From positions 24,735,001 to 24,799,000 of the forward strand of contig NC_092589.1 in assembly GCF_047663525.1 (NCBI RefSeq): a DNA stretch of 64,000 nt, read 5' to 3'. Positions 12,201-25,000 of this stretch are shown in pieces. Origin of the DNA: Anas platyrhynchos. Lineage: Eukaryota > Chordata > Aves > Anseriformes > Anatidae. The position numbers were made by a program, and so were the translations under genes. Each line of letters starts with the position of its first letter. Within the stretch, counting starts at the first letter, position 1. The notes under the pieces are model-generated. The model was not told the DNA's origin and did not search any database. It worked only from the letters and a program-made list of their open reading frames with translations.

Positions 12201-15200
12201 GGTTGAAGACATGTTGCAGCACAGTCTTGTCTAGCTTTGTAATACTCTTAAGATCTTCTGGTGGTGTAATTGGTGTTACAGTGTCTCTGAATGGACTGCA
12301 TTCCCAGACTTCTGTATTGACCACTCCAGTGGCAGGTTGCATGATTTACTACATATATCAGAATACTCTTTCTTACCAAAACCAATACTGAAACATGCAG
12401 CTCTCTTTTTGCTCAGTGCAGTAAACCCTTTTGGTCTGACAAGGTTCTGAATAGTTCAAACTGGACACCCTCAAAAAGGTCTCTATTCTAATTTAATTGC
12501 CTCCATCCATCAATGGTTTTGAGTTTAAGGATGGGAACATTTCCTCTTCAAGCATCCTCAAGCCAATTATCATTATGTTGTCATATACTTTTAAATGAAA
12601 TAAAGATGTCTGGGCAACAATATTCTATGTACTTCCCCCTCTCCTCTCCCCCCAAAGGAATCCCAAAACTGAAGTGTTCATTCAGAGTAAAATAAAATTG
12701 CAACAGAAGAATAATACTCCTGGCATTTGTGAAAATTTTGTCTGTTCCATGTGTATGAATTCAGAGAAGCAATGTCCCAGCTTGACAACTATCTCATTTT
12801 CAAGATATGCTTTTGTGTATGCTGTTTACAAAATGAACCTTGTCTTCATATATGTACATCCCATTTGACAATAAGGCATCACAATTATGTATCACCTTTA
12901 CATCACAGAATGGTGATAGGACATCAGGTAGTGATGAGAGCAAGAGCCTTAAAACTTGAATAATATTAGCAGTCCTATGGACAAAGCTGGCTAAAGGTTT
13001 ATTATGAGAATGAGCAAAATACATTATATCAGTGACAGTGTTTCTGGCACCCCCTGAGGTGCAAGACCCACAGACCTTTGCCAGTGAGTCATTTGTGTTA
13101 AGCTCCTGCCCTTGGTTGGCCCTTCTTTTGGGGTCAAACCTCAGGCTACACTGCTGAGCCTCCCAGTGGGGCTCCTTCTTACTCTGGCTTTCTGTTTTTG
13201 TGGTAGGTGAATATTTGCATTTGCTTAGTGCAGTGGCATTGCTTCCAGGGAAAGAATGGAGAAGAGCCTCTGCTGCAATATCACTGCTGGGCTACATGGT
13301 AGACCCCAGCCTGGAGACTGGAGATGCTGACTAGAATCATCTGCAGAGAGAAGGGCTTGAACCAAAGTTTCTCACATCCATCTTAGTCAAATGCTTAAAC
13401 CACTATACCACCGTGTAGGGGAAGAGAGTGAAAGTGGCAGGGAAATAACTTCTCCATAGACAGGTTTCAGATGAAAGCAGTGCTGTCACTATATTTCGAT
13501 AGGAACTGGATTCTCCTTATGTACTTCAGGCATACTCTGATATGTCTCTTGGACTGGGTCTCTCAGGGGACGTCTTTCTAGAAAAACACCTCATACTTGG
13601 AACCTGGTTGGCCTTGAGTTTGAGCTAGATGCCAGAAACTAAAAACTGTCAAAACTGATAAATTTTTGCACATGTAGAAAAACACAGCCTTCAGGGATGT
13701 CAGCAGCTCCAGCACAAAATCTGCAGCACATTCAAGCTGAGACATCTCCACAGGCAAGTGGCAGCTGAGCACAGGCAAGTCTGAGCAATGCAGCTGTGGA
13801 GATAAGGTCTAAATTCAGGTGATGGGAAATTTAAGTGAGTGGAGCAAAGATACCCCTGAAGCCACTAGCGAAAAGGAGAACAGGACCTCAAACTCCTAAT
13901 TCAGAAGGCTACACTTCTTTCTGCTAACTTTCTGCTAACTTGGCAGAACACAAGGAAATCCCTCGTGTGACCCAAACCATTTTTAAAGTCCTGATTTTTT
14001 ACTCATTACTGGTATCACCATATGAAGCTTCTTTTTTGCTTGTGCACTTGTCAGCTCGGAAACTAAAATTTGATTAGGTAATTCCTCTTTCAAGTTCTCA
14101 TACACCAGACCAGCTTGTCTAAAATTCAAATGTTATCAGTCTGTGTAAAAACACACAAAAAAAATTCCAACCCCAAACCAAGATGAGTTCAAATTATATT
14201 AACTTGTAGAAGGTTGGCACTCTCTGTTGGAATCAACTGCACATTCATTATTGGCAAGCTCACAACTGCTTCTTCCTATAGCTTGTTCTCTCAGGACTTT
14301 CACTAAAGGTGTGCTACAGATTAGAGGCCAGATTGGTACTTCATCATTTCCTCATTTTCCTTTAATTTCCTTTCTTCTGTTTCATTAATTCCTTCCTGAT
14401 TCATTCTGAAATTGGTCATATTTTCCTCTTCTCCTGTATTGACAGTTCCATGTCCCAGACAAGGATTCCCCAGCAGAAGAGGCCACACAACACAGTGTCC
14501 TTCAGAGTCTTTGTGTGACAGGATCTGCCCACCAGAACACCAGAGAAGTGGCCATTGCAGCCACAGATGCTGTTGCTCCCTTGCACGGAGCTGCCTGGAG
14601 ATGCTGCAGTGGCTCACATAGCCTGGCTCCAGCACAGAATGAGAATAATTCTTTGTTGTATGAGCACTGTTTTTCTTCATCTCTAACTCACCAAAAATTA
14701 ATGGAAAAACCTGATGAGCTTTTAAAACACAATTTAGCTTAAACTGTGTTGATCATAGAGCCCCTTAGACTCCCAAGAGATCCTACCTGCTTTGGCATGT
14801 GTGCTGTGTAAATTTACACAGCAGTCTAAGAGTATGATTACGGCTTGTGAAAATATGCACAGCTTTACAAATACATGCAGTTTTAAGCTAGCTAGCTTAG
14901 TGAGTGTGCCAGGTATCTTGCTGATATTGATGATCAAATAAAAGGTTTTCTTTCTTGGTCAAGCCTACATGGATGGCATTAAAGATGGATGATGTTAAAA
15001 CCCAGGTGTCCAGAGAGCTGTGCACACAAGCTGGCCAAGGAGTGCAGGCTTAATTAGGCAGTTATGTTGTACAGAGCCAATAAGACACAGGAGTGAAAAA
15101 TCTCAGGAAATCCCAAATTCTATGCTATCTGTATCTAGTAGGTTTTTTTCACATTTAGAGGAGGGTAAATAGATGTAGACAGTAACGCTTGCAGAGTTTT

Positions 15201-18200
15201 CCAAATAAAAGAAGACCATTTGCTTTTCTGAGTCAGAGCTGTGTATAATGAAGACAGCGCATGTGCCTTCTTCCTTGTAAGAAGCAAGAGTCAAAGAACA
15301 GTTTTCTCCAGCTCCTGCCATCATTTTGCTCCTGCACTGCTGAACACCTGATTCATTCAGCTTCTTGGCTGTCCTCCCAGCACTTGCTCAGGTGCTTCTT
15401 TCATCCATCTCCCAGAACTGTTCCTACGGATTATTTTTTCTGCCACACTCTTTTGCTGGCACACCCATCCCTCCGAAGGAACCATACCAGCAAGCCCTTC
15501 TGTTCACAACAGCAGGTGATTTAGTGATATTATTATTTTTTTTTGGGGGGGGGCAGTGTTTCAGGTGAGACCTGCAAAAATTTTTCAAAGACAGAGGAAG
15601 GAGTTAATGAGCGGCCAACAGTAACAACTGGAGTAATTTGCTCTATTAAAGAATGAGAGGATTTTTATGCTGTATGTGCCAGTTACACAGAGAGATACAG
15701 ACACCATGGCAACAAGCTTGTCAGGCAGCAGCAGGGCACTACTTTAAGATTAACTATCACTAGGGACATCATTAGTGGTGGAGAAACTTCAAAAGCTTTG
15801 GAATTTTGGTTCCTTTTGCAACCACAATCTCACTTGCTTTTATGAACTTCATTTGAATTTCCAGTCTGTAAACTTAAGATGGGATAACAATATCAGCAGA
15901 CTGGGATTTTGGATGCATCCTCAATAAGATGGAAAAGAAAATCATGTTCATAATATCTCAGCATTTCCAAGCCCGCCCAGTTGTTTGAACTATACAGAAA
16001 AGAAGAACCAAAACATACAGTTGAGTCAGATTCAGCAGGATTGTCTGAAGTAAAGGAATGAAAAGGAGTTTGAAGAGGACTGTACCTTCTGTGCGTATTC
16101 ATTAGCCACGAATCTAACCATTACCTTGTAGTGATGTGAAAGGAGAGATCCCTCCGCAGATCTCCCATTCTGGGAATATGAGCAGGTAACAAATAGCTGC
16201 CTATACAAGGTGGATTCCTTTTATACTTCTAGCTCACAGGCAGAATTCCAAATCCCAGTGAGTGTCTTGCACCTCGTACAAATATTTACAGTGGTGCAAA
16301 GCTGGTGTCAGTTGCTGATGTGGTAAGAGTTACACCAACGGAAAGTTCTTCTGTCAGGAACCACAAGATGATTAATATCGGTCTAATATAAATTATGTTT
16401 TAGAGGAGCGATGTAGAGACTTCGAGTTTTCAGTTTAGTAGGTTGCAGTGCACATGAAAACATTTCTACAGGGAAGTGGAGAGTGAAAGAAAAGCTTTGA
16501 AAAACCATCAAAGAATTTCTGTGGGGTCTCTTCTGCCCCCACCTCATTTATAAGGTGTTGATCATGCCACTTAGCAAGGTTTTCATTGTGACAGAGAATG
16601 TATCACAAATAGGTGAGCCTTTGTGTTTTACCTGCATTATAATTCCCCATAACTGAGCTACTCAAATCTAACAGGAGCAACCAGCGCTTCTCAGATGTGA
16701 TAACAAAATATGGCCAAGCACCAAGGCACAGAAGTGCAGGGAGTCCAGACACCCACACCCTGGCTCAGCCCACCAAAACCCACTGCTTCCACAGAAGCTG
16801 CTAGAGGCACTTCAGTCAATAGGCATTACAGCCCCATCAGGACTAACTGGGAGATTTAATGAGCACAGACACTTGTTCCTCTTGCTGCACAAGCAAGGAA
16901 AATAGGGGGACTTTAATCATCTTTTTGCAGATGCATCAAGTGAAAAAGGGAAGTGTATTCAATCCCTTGAAAGGGCTTATTTTTGAGCAATTGTTGTCTG
17001 AAACCTGATACTCAAACGCTGTCCTCAAAGAATAAATGAAAGAGGAGGTGGCTCCTCTGGAGCTGCCTGCTTCCCAAAGATAAAGGAAGATGGAGTGCAG
17101 CACTCTGCCCATCCTGTACAGGAGGGTGAGAGTCATTGAGATAACTGTGAGAATTACTGTGGTGGGGGCATCTTGTTTGATGCAAGGGGAGAACTGGGAT
17201 CATGCAGTGGGTTTCTGTGTATATGAGAGTTTTCCCAGTCCTGTTTAGAGAGGCTTCTCTGTGATCATAATTGGAATGAACTCATGAATAGTGCATGTGA
17301 GCAGAAAGCAAATCCGAAGCTGCAAGCTGTTAGCTCACCCTGCTGCATGGTAAGTAAGGAGACGTGTTGCATACTCAAGATATAGGGCAGGGAAGGACAA
17401 GTTCATCTTACCAAACAGGCAGAGCACTCACTAGAAAATTCTCAAGGTTTTTGAGACCTCAGCTTGCCCCAGGCTGCTCTGTTTTCCAGGCAGGTGGAGG
17501 TATGTAGTTGTCTATTGTTGCTCAGGAGGCAAATATCTACCCCAAGAAACTGGTGGCAACCCAAGACAGCTGTGTGCATGTCATAGCTGGTGATAAATGG
17601 ACAGCAACGGCAAGGTAAAACCTACAGTTCCCCACTGGCTGATTTTATCCTGCATCCTGAACTAAAAGGTATTTATTTCTCTTTTACTGGGAGAGGGCTT
17701 CCAAATGACAGAAGTGAATACCGTCGATCAGGAAGGTAGAGGGACACACTGCTACAGGCCGTGCTCCCCTTTTAGTCAGACAGCTGTAGCCAGTACTAGC
17801 AAGAAATGCTCAGAGATGCCAAACTGAGGCTTGGGGGCTGTCACAAGGCATTTCTTCCTGCTTGAAGAAAGAACTCAGGAACAAGTGGGTGTGGAGAAAG
17901 GCAACTCTTAAGCACACTCTTGGAGGAGAGGTAGACAGAGCCTTAGCCCCACGTCTGCCCTGGGGACACAACCCTTTGCCTGCACTCCTCAACTCCCAGG
18001 GAGAAGTGTCAAAGATATGTCACCTTGTCAGATCATTACTCGAAGTTACAGAAATACTTTTCTGATTGCTAAAAAGACTCCTAGATTATCTTGATTGCAT
18101 TGCTGTGCTATTATCTGCTCTTCATAATACCATGAAATTAAACACAGAGAATTTTATACTTTTAAAGGTTTTACAAGATTTTAGGAAAGCATAGCACTGT

Positions 18201-18812
18201 TATCCAGTGACTATTAGCTTCTTCTCTGAATCATGACCCACATCAGTACATCCTTCATACACTCGAGCTCGACAGCTCTCTACATGCACCTGTCAGATTC
18301 CTCCCCCTATGCTTGCCTTTATGAGCTTCTGGGCTTCCATCCTCTTCTCCTAAAACTCCAGACCCCACCTCTGGACACCAAAATACAACTATGGGCAAGA
18401 ATTCAAAGGAGAAAATGTCAATTGAAGTAACTGTGGTAACTTGTGGAGGAATTGCAATATGTTTACCTAATTCCCTGCTCGGGTTTGGGGCTGTGTCCAC
18501 ACCCAATTTCCCTGGGCTCTCAGCAGCTCATCTGAGGCTGAGCTCTTAACCCCCAGCTTCTGCGGGCACTTGGCATAGCCAAAGAGGACAACTGGCTAGT
18601 AAGGGAGTTAGTCAGAGCAGCAACACAAATTTTTGGCCACACTCCGAGTGTGGGCTTCTCTCTGTGAAGCACATGCTGGATATTGCTGTCAGCAGAGATC
18701 CCTTTCTGGATTTTGAACTCTGCTGAATTTCATTGCATAGTTAGAAGTCAAATCAAAGCCATCTGGGTCAATCTGTGGTATCTGTGGTAAGTCAGAATTT
18801 GCGACAGTTCAG

Positions 18813-18815
<3 letters not shown>
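6226..18815. other. Gene-free intergenic region
   Basis: About 12.6 kb downstream of the calpain 3' end. Open frames are all short (under about 120 codons), lack family motifs and look random. Visible content is low-complexity only: (AAAT)n at 7196-7224, short A runs near 7304-7321 and a T run at 7798-7818. No exon with good splice signals and homology was recognised. Confidence 0.5.
7196..7224. repeat. (AAAT)n microsatellite
   Basis: Short array dominated by AAAT/AAGT units followed by an A run. Low complexity only. Confidence 0.8.

Positions 18816-18847
<32 letters not shown>
18816..18847. repeat. A32 homopolymer
   Basis: Thirty-two consecutive A on the plus strand. On the minus strand this is a T tract that follows the calpain poly(A) signals and could serve as the downstream U-rich element. 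Confidence 0.95.
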
Positions 18848-18849
<2 letters not shown>

Positions 18850-19064
18850 AGGTTAGGATTAGGTTTGTTTTATTTATTGGTTTGGGTTTTCGTTCAAGAG
18901 TGTATTTACTTTCTAACTGACAGGAGATCACTTCATTTTTAATGGGCTTAGAAATAACTTGCCAGTAATAAAAAACAAGTTTCTGTCTCTGCTTTCCATA
19001 ACAAGAAGAAGTCAAAGTAGCGATGTTGCATTCAGAGGTCTCTGCTGAATTCATTGATCGTAGT
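18850..19064 (-). other. CAPN8: CAPN8 3' untranslated region (predicted)
   Basis: From the stop codon to the predicted cleavage zone, about 215 nt. The end is inferred from the AATAAA pair only; no transcript evidence is available. Confidence 0.6.
18869..18878 (-). terminator. CAPN8: CAPN8 polyadenylation signals (overlapping AATAAA x2)
   Basis: On the minus strand AATAAATAAA gives two overlapping canonical hexamers about 190 nt downstream of the stop codon. A 32-nt T tract starts about 20 nt further on, matching the usual U-rich downstream element. These are the first AATAAA hexamers after the stop, so cleavage near 18850 is likely. Confidence 0.75.
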
Positions 19065-19088
19065 TCAAACCAAAGTGCAGCACAGCCA
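19065..19088 (-). CDS. CAPN8: CAPN8 exon 21 (stop codon)
   Basis: 24 coding bases: WLCCTLV and TGA at 19065-19067. Acceptor CCCGCAG. The EWLC ending is typical of classical calpains. Confidence 0.93.
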   Translation of the reverse strand, partial: WLCCTLV

Positions 19089-22000
19089 CTGCGGGAGAAG
19101 CAGAACAAGAAGTCAGACCATCTGGAATGTCCATAGGGTGCCACCAGGGCACTCCACGATGGCTCTGGGAGAAAAAGCTTGGAAAGACCGTCACCGTGTT
19201 GTAATCTGCTTTATGTTAAGGGTCCATCTGCTCTCAAACTTCATGGAAATTCTTTGCCAGGATTGGCTTCAGACAATGCAAGTGGGGCCTCTTTCAAGGC
19301 AGGACCTGTTCTGCAGGGCAAGCTGCGTGGTCTTTGAAAAATTTGAGATTATGCAACATACACTTTCAGCTAGATTTAACTAACTGTGACTGAAGGTCAT
19401 GGGGCTTCCTAGCCATCGTCTTCCCTTTCAGTCAGTCCTCATCTGGAAGGATTAATTGGATAGACCTCTTGGGGTCTCTTCCAGCTGTTTCCTGAGATAT
19501 ATTTGTATTCTGCAAAGGGAAGACTCAAGCTGATTGCTTTTATAAAAGCTTCAACAGGAGAAATTTGCATGAAAAATAATAGGAAAAAAAAGAGACCTGG
19601 CATTTTAAAAGGCCTCTTCTAGTTCTGGCAGATTGTTCAGTTCATTCTCTGCCAGACAAGAATATTTTCTTGCTGTGTGTTTTCTGATGAGGTGACCACT
19701 GCCTTCCAAAGCAGACAGTGAAACACACTGTGTAAGCACCTTCCCAAGAAACCTTAGGTATTTTGAGTATATAAGGTAAACATTCATTCTACTACTTCAG
19801 ACAAGTCTTCTGAGCTGAAGAGCCTTGCAATATAAGAGATGTTTCCCTTTGAATCATTGTCATGTTTACTACTTTATGTTAAAGAAATATTCTACTCCAG
19901 TCCATTACTGTATCTTAAAAAACATGGTATTTTAATCCAACCAACCTCACCTCTGCTAAAGAGAGCTGGACAACACCACTCTTTTCTTTATCTAGGAGAC
20001 GGAAGAGTTCTGAAAAGGAGAAGAGATTAAAAAAAAAAAAAAAAAATAGATGTAAACCACAGAGTTTGGCATGTCTGACAAAATGTAGAGGACTGGCCTT
20101 TTGCCACAATCTAGACGGGTTCTGTGAGAGAATACTACAGCTGTTCTTTCCCCTTATAAGTAATTTGTATACCACTTCATAGGGTAGAACAGTTAGATTT
20201 ACAGCGGCAAACTGAGAGTTTGGCAGCAGGACAAGGACAGCATCCGACGCAGTAGCATCTGATATGATACAGTAACAAACCTGTAAATCAGATCTGAATG
20301 AGGACTGTAAGTGATAAATGGTACCATCTGTAGGAGATGCGAAAACTTGGTGGGCAGAGCACTGAACATAAAGTGGAGGTAACTGTAAGGCAGAAGATCA
20401 TGGTAGGTTATGAAAACACATATCCTCACACTCCATGATCATTCAGCCAGTAAAGCTTTTGCTATTTCTCTTCTGATTTCTCAGACAAATGCATTTTTGC
20501 TGGCACTCTCCCATTTCTGTGCAATCTGTTACATTCACAGTTAAAAAAATCAAAAATTTAATGAAAACCCAAAATTGTCAGGAATCCCCCTTGACTGACA
20601 AACAGATGCACTTACTGAACAGGGTCTCTAAGCGGATCATACAGGCCACAAAACCATCAAAGTCAATGGTCAGCTTGCTGCAGGCATAGCGGATGGCAAT
20701 GCTGTGCTGCACCTGACTGTTGAGTGTGAAACCTGAAGACATGAGAAGAACAAAAATCACTGCCACAGCAGATTAATATGCTGTCTTTGATGCGACTTAT
20801 CCATGAACTACTGCAGCTGCGGGCAGAGCTGGATTGAGGACTGTTCCTCCCAGAAGGTCTGCTGGACTCCATCACTCACCTCTGCTGTGGGTCCTTTCCA
20901 AAGCCCATTGTGCTGGGTGAAGAGAGTCATGAATTTCTTCCACAGCATTTTGTCAGACTGCATATTTCACATTGTTTCACAGCATAAGCAGTCCTATGTT
21001 CCCCAGATAAACCCCTAATTAGTCAGTCTTGGTGCAGCATCTGAATAGCAGTGATTGCAGTAGAGCCAATTGCTCACATAGCACATTGGGTTGTATTCAG
21101 GCCCATGGTAGTGATATTTCTGTCTCTGGATCTTTCACATAGACTCCACTGAGCATGAAAGATCAAAAAATAGTGGTTCTGTAGATACCACTGAGCTGGC
21201 TAGCACTGCTCCGAAAAAAGAGGATCTGGCTTGGTCATGACTTTATCACACTTGCACCTTCTCTACGGTAGAGAAAGATGGTGGGAGGAAATAAAGAAAA
21301 AGGAAGGCTTGGACATAGTTCTGAAAAGGAACAATTATGTTAGGAAATAATGAGGCCAAATATAGAACAAGCAATAATCAGATGCATAAGCAATGATCGC
21401 AGCATGGACAAAAATATCAATGGTTCCAAATGCAGAACAGAGGGTGGGTTTTGATGTCTATTACAGCAAAAGGACATGGCAGTGTGTGACTGTCTGGACA
21501 AGAGAATGGCAGTTGCAGTGCTGTGATCTAGGAGATGGGAGAGAAGTAAAGCCGTGAAAAGTCTCTACTGTTCTGCTGGTGCTTGTTTTTAGTGGAGGAC
21601 AGCATCAATCTGATGGTGTCCCTAAGCAGTGCACTCACCCGCCTCTCTGAGGGCATTTTGCATCTCGTGGGCATCGATGGTACCGGAGTAGTCACTGTCC
21701 ACCTTCTTATAGATTGCCTGCAGCAGAGGAATGAGGGAACTTGGAAATAGGTCTTCAATTACTTGCAGATACAACCTCAGGTTCCTGATGTCTGGGGCCA
21801 GGGGCTGCCCCTACCAGTCAAAGCTCTTTGAAATGTTAATGAGCAAAGGAAACATTTCAAGTAGCTACTGGCAAGTAACGCAGACTGGGAAACACATCCC
21901 CATGGGCTGGCAGTCTGCCTGCCTCCATGTTACATGGTGGCAGGCTGTTGAGGAAAATATCCTATCATTTGGCAAACACTGCAACAGACAAAGTCCATTT

Positions 22001-25000
22001 TGCTTAATATTTCAGACAAGATGACAGATGCTTCCCACTGCCAGCAGGTTTATTATCCAGAATTAGAAACCACCCAGACCTACAGCTCAGATTGGAATTG
22101 GCTCTCAGGGCTCACTCTGCAAACACCAGCCCCAGAACAAAGGAGAAATGAATGTCTCTTTGTGAGCCTCCAGGACAGATGCTCTCTGCTGACCACCATC
22201 AAGCATGATAGCAGCAGACTTGTCTGAAAAGGATGTTATTAAACAAAGCAGGTCCAAATTTGATGTTCCTTTAGACTGCTTGATTCTGGGTGAACTTCTT
22301 GGGATATTATATATTTAGTCAGAAAAATAAATAAATAAATAAATAATTCTGCATTTGTGCAAGGTTTTAAAAATACAAAGACAAGTTTTTGATAGGTCCT
22401 AAAAATATGTTTCTTGTGCATGCTAGGGCTCAGCTGGCAATGTAACATACCTCAGCAGCAGAGACATGTTCATATGAGCTTTAATACAGCAGGCAGCAGA
22501 GAGCTGTCTATGCCAACAACAAAAGAGCATTAATCTGGTTTTCCAGAAGGTACTGTGGATTATGGAGAACCGTAAGGAAGTGAAAGAAGATCTGCTGGTG
22601 CCCTCTTAAATCAGAGATGCTTCTGAGCCCTGGAACAAACTTCAGCTCTGAGAAGGAAAACTTCCATATACATATCTTAACCCTTCTCATTGTTCTGCAT
22701 CTGCACTTCAGAGTTGCAAGAGAAGAGGGAAAAGTCAGAAATGTTATGTTACCAAATACTTTTGAATCTTCATCCAAAGAGTCTTGAATTCTATAAGTCC
22801 CAAGGAGCCAGTCCCATTAGTCTGGGTATGTTAAGGAATGGTTCAAAAGTCAGGATTTGTCTATCCGTAGCAAAACATGAGAGCAACCAGTTCAGATAAA
22901 AGTAGATCACCCATGCCCACAGCTTTATATTTCCTTAACTACAGGTATGCCTAGAATTTCAAGGCTATATGCAGTCTCAATTAATGATATATGGATTGAT
23001 AAATATACAAGCACAATTTTATATAGTTAACAGTAGGTTTAGGTCCTCTGGAAAACAAAGGACTTTGGAAAAAAAAAAAAAAAAAAAGGATTGGTTTTGT
23101 AGTGGACAAGTGTTAGAAACCAGGGAGAGGAAGGAACCGCAGAGAGAGTCAACAGTAGGCTACACAGTGCTTCCCCATGTCTCTGAACTTCCCTTACTAT
23201 GGGAAACCATGCAGAAACAGCGAGTTGGCCCCCATGATGCTGTACTTTTTGAGCTGCTCTTTTGGTTTGGGAAACTGTAGAGTGCAGGGCAGAGGCATCA
23301 GTTCTCCTAATAGCCAGTGCTCCACAGCTGATCCCTTCTGACCTCAGCACAAACACATCACGAAAACAACACTAGTACAATCCTGGCAGCACAACTCTTG
23401 ACCCTCCTACTGCACTAACTGCCCTCCCCATGCATCAAAGTAGAACTGTTCAGACAGGCTGACCTCCCCTTTCCCTCTGACTACTCATAGATCATTAGCT
23501 CCCATGTGTCCCACAAACTTTAAAGAAGGGGAAGAGCTCTCCAGCCTGTCTCTGCTGCTTTGAGCTCTGTGGTCTGTAAGCAGTACCTGATTTAGAGATA
23601 GAAGCTGGGGGTGTGCTTGAAACCTATCTCCTGCCAAGCAAGCTGTGTACATATCTGAAACTGTACCAGTGGTGCATCCAGGCAGAAGGTTCCTGCTTCT
23701 CTTCCTCTATTTTTTGGAAAAAGTTTAAGCAATGAGAGACACAGAGCAGGTGAGAGAAACAGCTGAGGATTAAATGGTTCAGGTTTCTGACACCCTAAGC
23801 ATACAGCTGCTTGGCTCAATTTTATGTTCCCAGACAATAGAAGTATAAACTTAGCCTTATCTTGTTAAGAAGTTCTGCTAAGGAATTCCAGAAACTTTAA
23901 AGAAGACGAAATGACGTTCAAAGGATACATCTAAAAGGCTGATCATCTCCCTGCAAGTATTAATGTTGAATCCATCACTTTTAATATCCTTTCCTGTACA
24001 AAACAGAAGTCAAAGTCAGAAATACTTTTAGACAAATACTTTTCTGCAGGCCATCCAGGTGCCAGCTGCCTTAAAATCTTGATAGTAAAGCAAGTGCTCT
24101 GCCATTTCTTCCACTATTTCCTTCCAACTGATTTACATGGATTTTTAAACAAAGAAGCAGGAGATGATCTTGGTTTTGGGAGTGGTAAAAGTCTATCACC
24201 CATATTAGAAGTTCAACAAGCAAGGAAAAGCCCAGCTGGGATGAAAACCTCATTTTTTTTCATTGTCCTTAGCTGACAAAGCTGGGTTTTGTAAGCATAG
24301 ATCCCATTTGTGTGCTAAAATACTGACATGAAGATGTTCACTCTGGAGAAAAGAACAACTTTGTCTCATCACTTCAGCCCCTGCCTTTGAGCTCCATTCA
24401 GTGCAAAGCACATAACAATACTCACTCTTCGCCAAAACTCTATTTAGAATAGTTTGAAGTTCAATTGCAGTCACTTCGCAGTCCTGGACAGAAAACAAGT
24501 TTTAGGTGTTAGCATGAAAAGCATTTGAAGCAAACTAAACTCATTCACTGTCAGACATCAGCATTATTTTACTTCCATCCCTACCTGAGGGCAAAACCTT
24601 CTATTCTTTTTTTAACACCACCATTGCCAGCTGATATCACATAGATGTTCCTCAGAAGCCATGAATATTTCCTACCCTTTCAAATGGGAAATACAAGGTT
24701 TTTTAGGTGCCATAGGGACATGACTGAGTAAATGTTAACTTTTTAGCAGGTTTGACTGAGTTGAGGATTTTTTCAGCTATAAAAGTTCAGAAGAGTATTT
24801 GAGATTTTCCAGGCTTAAGGAAACTACAATCAAAAAATAAAATTCCCCTCTCAAAACTCACAAAAGCCTTCCTAACTAATAAGGTGTTTTCCCTCTTCAT
24901 TGCCACTGGCCACTTGTTCATTAAGAGCAAATCTGAAGTGGTAGCCACAGGTTAGCATACCAGCCAGCAGATACTGAGGTTTATAAAACACAGTAGGGAG

